Assembly (NCBI GenBank): GCA_002721165.1
Contig: PBJS01000003.1
Location: forward strand, 39,948 to 64,822
DNA: 24,875 bases
Source of the DNA: Legionellales bacterium
GTDB lineage: Bacteria; Pseudomonadota; Gammaproteobacteria; Eutrophobiales; Eutrophobiaceae
Reading direction: 5' to 3'
Made by a program: the position numbers and the translations under genes. Positions 22,894 to 24,875 of the stretch are shown here, piece after piece; the first letter of the stretch is position 1, and every line of letters starts with the position of its first letter. The notes below the pieces were generated by a model. It worked only from the letters and a program-made list of their open reading frames with translations. It did no database searches and was not told the origin of the DNA.

Positions 22894-24875
22894 TGTATTT
22901 AACACGCTCATGTCTAGCTAACCCAAGAGCGCTATTTGTAGGCGCTGTTCTATTACTAATATTTGGCTCAATAAGTCTTTCACGGCTACCTATTCAGCTA
23001 ACACCCGAATTAGAAGAACCAGAAATAACAATCACTACTAAATGGCGTTCTGCATCACCCATTGAAGTAGAGGCAGAGATTATTGAACCTCAGGAGGATG
23101 TATTGAGAGGTTTACCTGGCCTAACAGAAATTCGTGCTAAAGCTTTTGAGAATAGAGGGGAAATTAATTTAACTTTTGCTGTAGGTATGGATATGAGAAG
23201 AGCATTGATCGAAGTCATGAATCGATTAAATCAAGTCTCTGATTATCCTGATGATGCCGATGAGCCATCAATAAGTACTGTTGGTCAAGATGCCCAAGCT
23301 ATTGCCTGGTTTATTATTAAAACTTCTGAGAATAATGAAAGATCGATTGAATCATATAGAGATTTTGTTGAAGAAGTTATTCAATCAAAATTTGAAAGAG
23401 TTCCAGGTGTTGCACGTTCGGAAATATTCGGAGGGAGAGAGAAAGAACTAAGAATATCGTTTGATCCATATAAAATCGCTGATGTTGGTGTACAACTTGC
23501 TGACGTAATGAGATTAGCGGGAACTAGTAAGGATGTTTCTGGAGGTTTTGTTAATGTCGGCAAGCGTGAATATAGTATTAGATTTACAGGTAGATATGAG
23601 GCTGAAGAATTAGGTGAAATGATTTTAGATTGGCGTGATGGCCGACCTATATATTTACGCGATGTAGCAACCATAGAAGAACGACTTACAGATAAAGATA
23701 GTTTTGTTTTAACCAAAGGTAGTTTATCGATTGCAATTAATGCTCAACGTGAAACTGGTGTTAATGTACTTGAGATCATGGCTGGACTGAAAAATGTAGT
23801 AAATGATCTTAATAATGGTCCTTTAAAAAGAGCAAACCTTACCATTGAGCAGGTTTATGATGAAACAGTATATATAGATCGTTCAATAAATATGCTAAGA
23901 AATAACCTTGGTTTAGGTATTTCCCTCTCAATAGCTATTTTATTTCTATTTATTGCAAGATTTCCAGCAACACTAATTGTAGCAATGTCGATACCTATTT
24001 GTCTTATTACTAGTTTTAGTGTTATGGATATAACTGGAAGAACATTGAATGTTATATCACTTGCCGGTCTTGCCTTTGCTGTTGGTATGGTACTAGATGC
24101 ATCTATAGTTATACTCGAAAACATCATACGCCTTAGAGAAAATGGCTCTCCGCCTGATATCGCATCAAATCAGGGCACAGAACAAGTTTGGGGGGCGCTA
24201 GTGACATCAACAGCAACAACTGTAGCAATTTTTTTACCAGTAGTGTTTCTTGGAGATGAAGTTGGGCAGCTTTTTTCAGATCTTGCTATCACAATTACTT
24301 CGGCTATTTTGCTATCACTTTTGACTGCTATAACAGTTGTTCCAACAGCAATGAAATTATTTTTTACGAATAAAGAATTTAGTGACCCATACAAAATGGT
24401 GTGGAAAAAACTTTCTCTTTGGATAATGAATTTAACGAATACGCCGCTAAGAAGAGTTTCATGGATAATATTATTGATCACAATACCCGTCATTGTGATG
24501 TATGCACTAAAACCAAAGGCAGATTATTTGCCAGATGGGAATAGAAATCTCGCATTTGCATTTATTTTACCCCCACCAGGCAGCAATATTGAAACTGTTG
24601 AGAAAGAAATGGGTAAAATTATTGCTAATCGTTTACAGCCACATATAGAAGGAGAAAAAGAACCTTATATAAAGCATTATTTTTTTGTTGCCTTTTCAAA
24701 AGGCGTATTTATGGGGGCAAGTGCTAAAGATGAATCTGAGACAGAGGAATTAGTGGCATTAGTAAATTCTGTTGTTCAGGGATTTCCTGACACAATTGCA
24801 TTTGCAAAAAGATCATCATTATTTCGTGGCTTTGGTTCTGGTAGAACAATTGATATAAATATTCAATCAAAAGAT
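22893..24875 (+). CDS. RND-family efflux pump, inner-membrane permease (3' end cut by window edge)
   Basis: An AcrB-like proton-driven pump of the hydrophobe/amphiphile efflux group; 661 codons are present, open to the right edge. It begins at GTG 22893 (YLTRSCLANPRALFVGAV), with the first membrane helix directly after. The first periplasmic part includes GLPGLTEIRAKAF and VPGVARSEIFGG. Helices 2-6 follow from about residue 340. Helix 4 reads GLAFAVGMVLDASIVILEN; its Asp matches the first of the two proton-relay aspartates of AcrB, while the second position is Ala, as in several other RND groups. The second periplasmic part starts near residue 545 (YLPDGNRN). Together with the adaptor upstream it forms a two-gene efflux operon; the substrate is unknown. 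Confidence 0.92.
   Translation, partial: MYLTRSCLANPRALFVGAVLLLIFGSISLSRLPIQLTPELEEPEITITTKWRSASPIEVEAEIIEPQEDVLRGLPGLTEIRAKAFENRGEINLTFAVGMDMRRALIEVMNRLNQVSDYPDDADEPSISTVGQDAQAIAWFIIKTSENNERSIESYRDFVEEVIQSKFERVPGVARSEIFGGREKELRISFDPYKIADVGVQLADVMRLAGTSKDVSGGFVNVGKREYSIRFTGRYEAEELGEMILDWRDGRPIYLRDVATIEERLTDKDSFVLTKGSLSIAINAQRETGVNVLEIMAGLKNVVNDLNNGPLKRANLTIEQVYDETVYIDRSINMLRNNLGLGISLSIAILFLFIARFPATLIVAMSIPICLITSFSVMDITGRTLNVISLAGLAFAVGMVLDASIVILENIIRLRENGSPPDIASNQGTEQVWGALVTSTATTVAIFLPVVFLGDEVGQLFSDLAITITSAILLSLLTAITVVPTAMKLFFTNKEFSDPYKMVWKKLSLWIMNLTNTPLRRVSWIILLITIPVIVMYALKPKADYLPDGNRNLAFAFILPPPGSNIETVEKEMGKIIANRLQPHIEGEKEPYIKHYFFVAFSKGVFMGASAKDESETEELVALVNSVVQGFPDTIAFAKRSSLFRGFGSGRTIDINIQSKD

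Noticed and set aside
1..24875. tRNA/rRNA genes, insertion sequences, prophage, CRISPR arrays or defence system
   Set aside because: No cloverleaf-type sequence, transposase, phage protein, regular spaced repeats or known defence genes were found; the window is filled by metabolic and transport genes.

Overview
The window is 24.9 kb of AT-rich, gene-dense bacterial chromosome carrying the cofactor genes of a methylotroph-type (one-carbon) metabolism. PQQ synthesis genes, genes of the archaeal-type tetrahydromethanopterin/methylofuran group, an almost complete molybdenum-cofactor set and an FdhD-type formate dehydrogenase maturation factor lie side by side. This points to a PQQ- and H4MPT-using methylotrophic proteobacterium, most likely a gammaproteobacterium. 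That assignment is inferred from gene content and protein style; no rRNA or tRNA is present to confirm it.

Layout. (1) 1-2587, minus: pqqB-pqqC-pqqD-pqqE, with pqqE cut by the left edge and no recognisable pqqA. (2) 2867-6023, plus: four overlapping genes, a dihydropteroate-synthase-like DUF6513 protein, a DUF447 flavoprotein-like protein, MfnB, and a pterin-4a-carbinolamine dehydratase homologue. (3) 6020-8468: moaC (minus) divergent from moaD-moaE-lhgO (plus). (4) 8489-10612, minus: a large cytoplasmic molybdopterin oxidoreductase, the probable client of the cofactor genes. (5) 10778-13180, minus: mobA-mobB-moeA; a 68-aa DUF6494 protein (plus) follows. (6) 13472-16898, minus: an AmpG-like MFS permease, moaA and fdhD. 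(7) 16991-19115: a small SelW/Rdx-like thioredoxin-fold protein, convergent with a membrane Ser/Thr kinase that has a C-terminal formylglycine-enzyme-like domain. (8) 19396-24875, plus: a CPA2 antiporter, a nitroreductase, MoaB/Mog, then an RND efflux adaptor and an RND pump running off the right edge.

How it fits together (inference): PQQ would serve a periplasmic methanol or alcohol dehydrogenase. The H4MPT/methylofuran genes would serve formaldehyde oxidation to formate. The molybdenum cofactor plus FdhD would mature a formate dehydrogenase, possibly the 707-aa enzyme here, although its active-site motif is not that of a classical FDH. None of methanol dehydrogenase, the H4MPT-dependent oxidation enzymes, moeB or the molybdate transporter is in the window.

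Most genes are separated by a few bases or overlap, Shine-Dalgarno sites are often weak, and several genes start at TTG or GTG. I saw no tRNA, rRNA, insertion sequence, prophage, CRISPR array or clear intrinsic terminator. The most useful leads are the DUF6513/DUF447 pair locked to MfnB and the dehydratase, the atypical molybdoenzyme with the DUF6494 protein nearby, and the kinase whose catalytic loop and FGE-like domain both lack standard residues.
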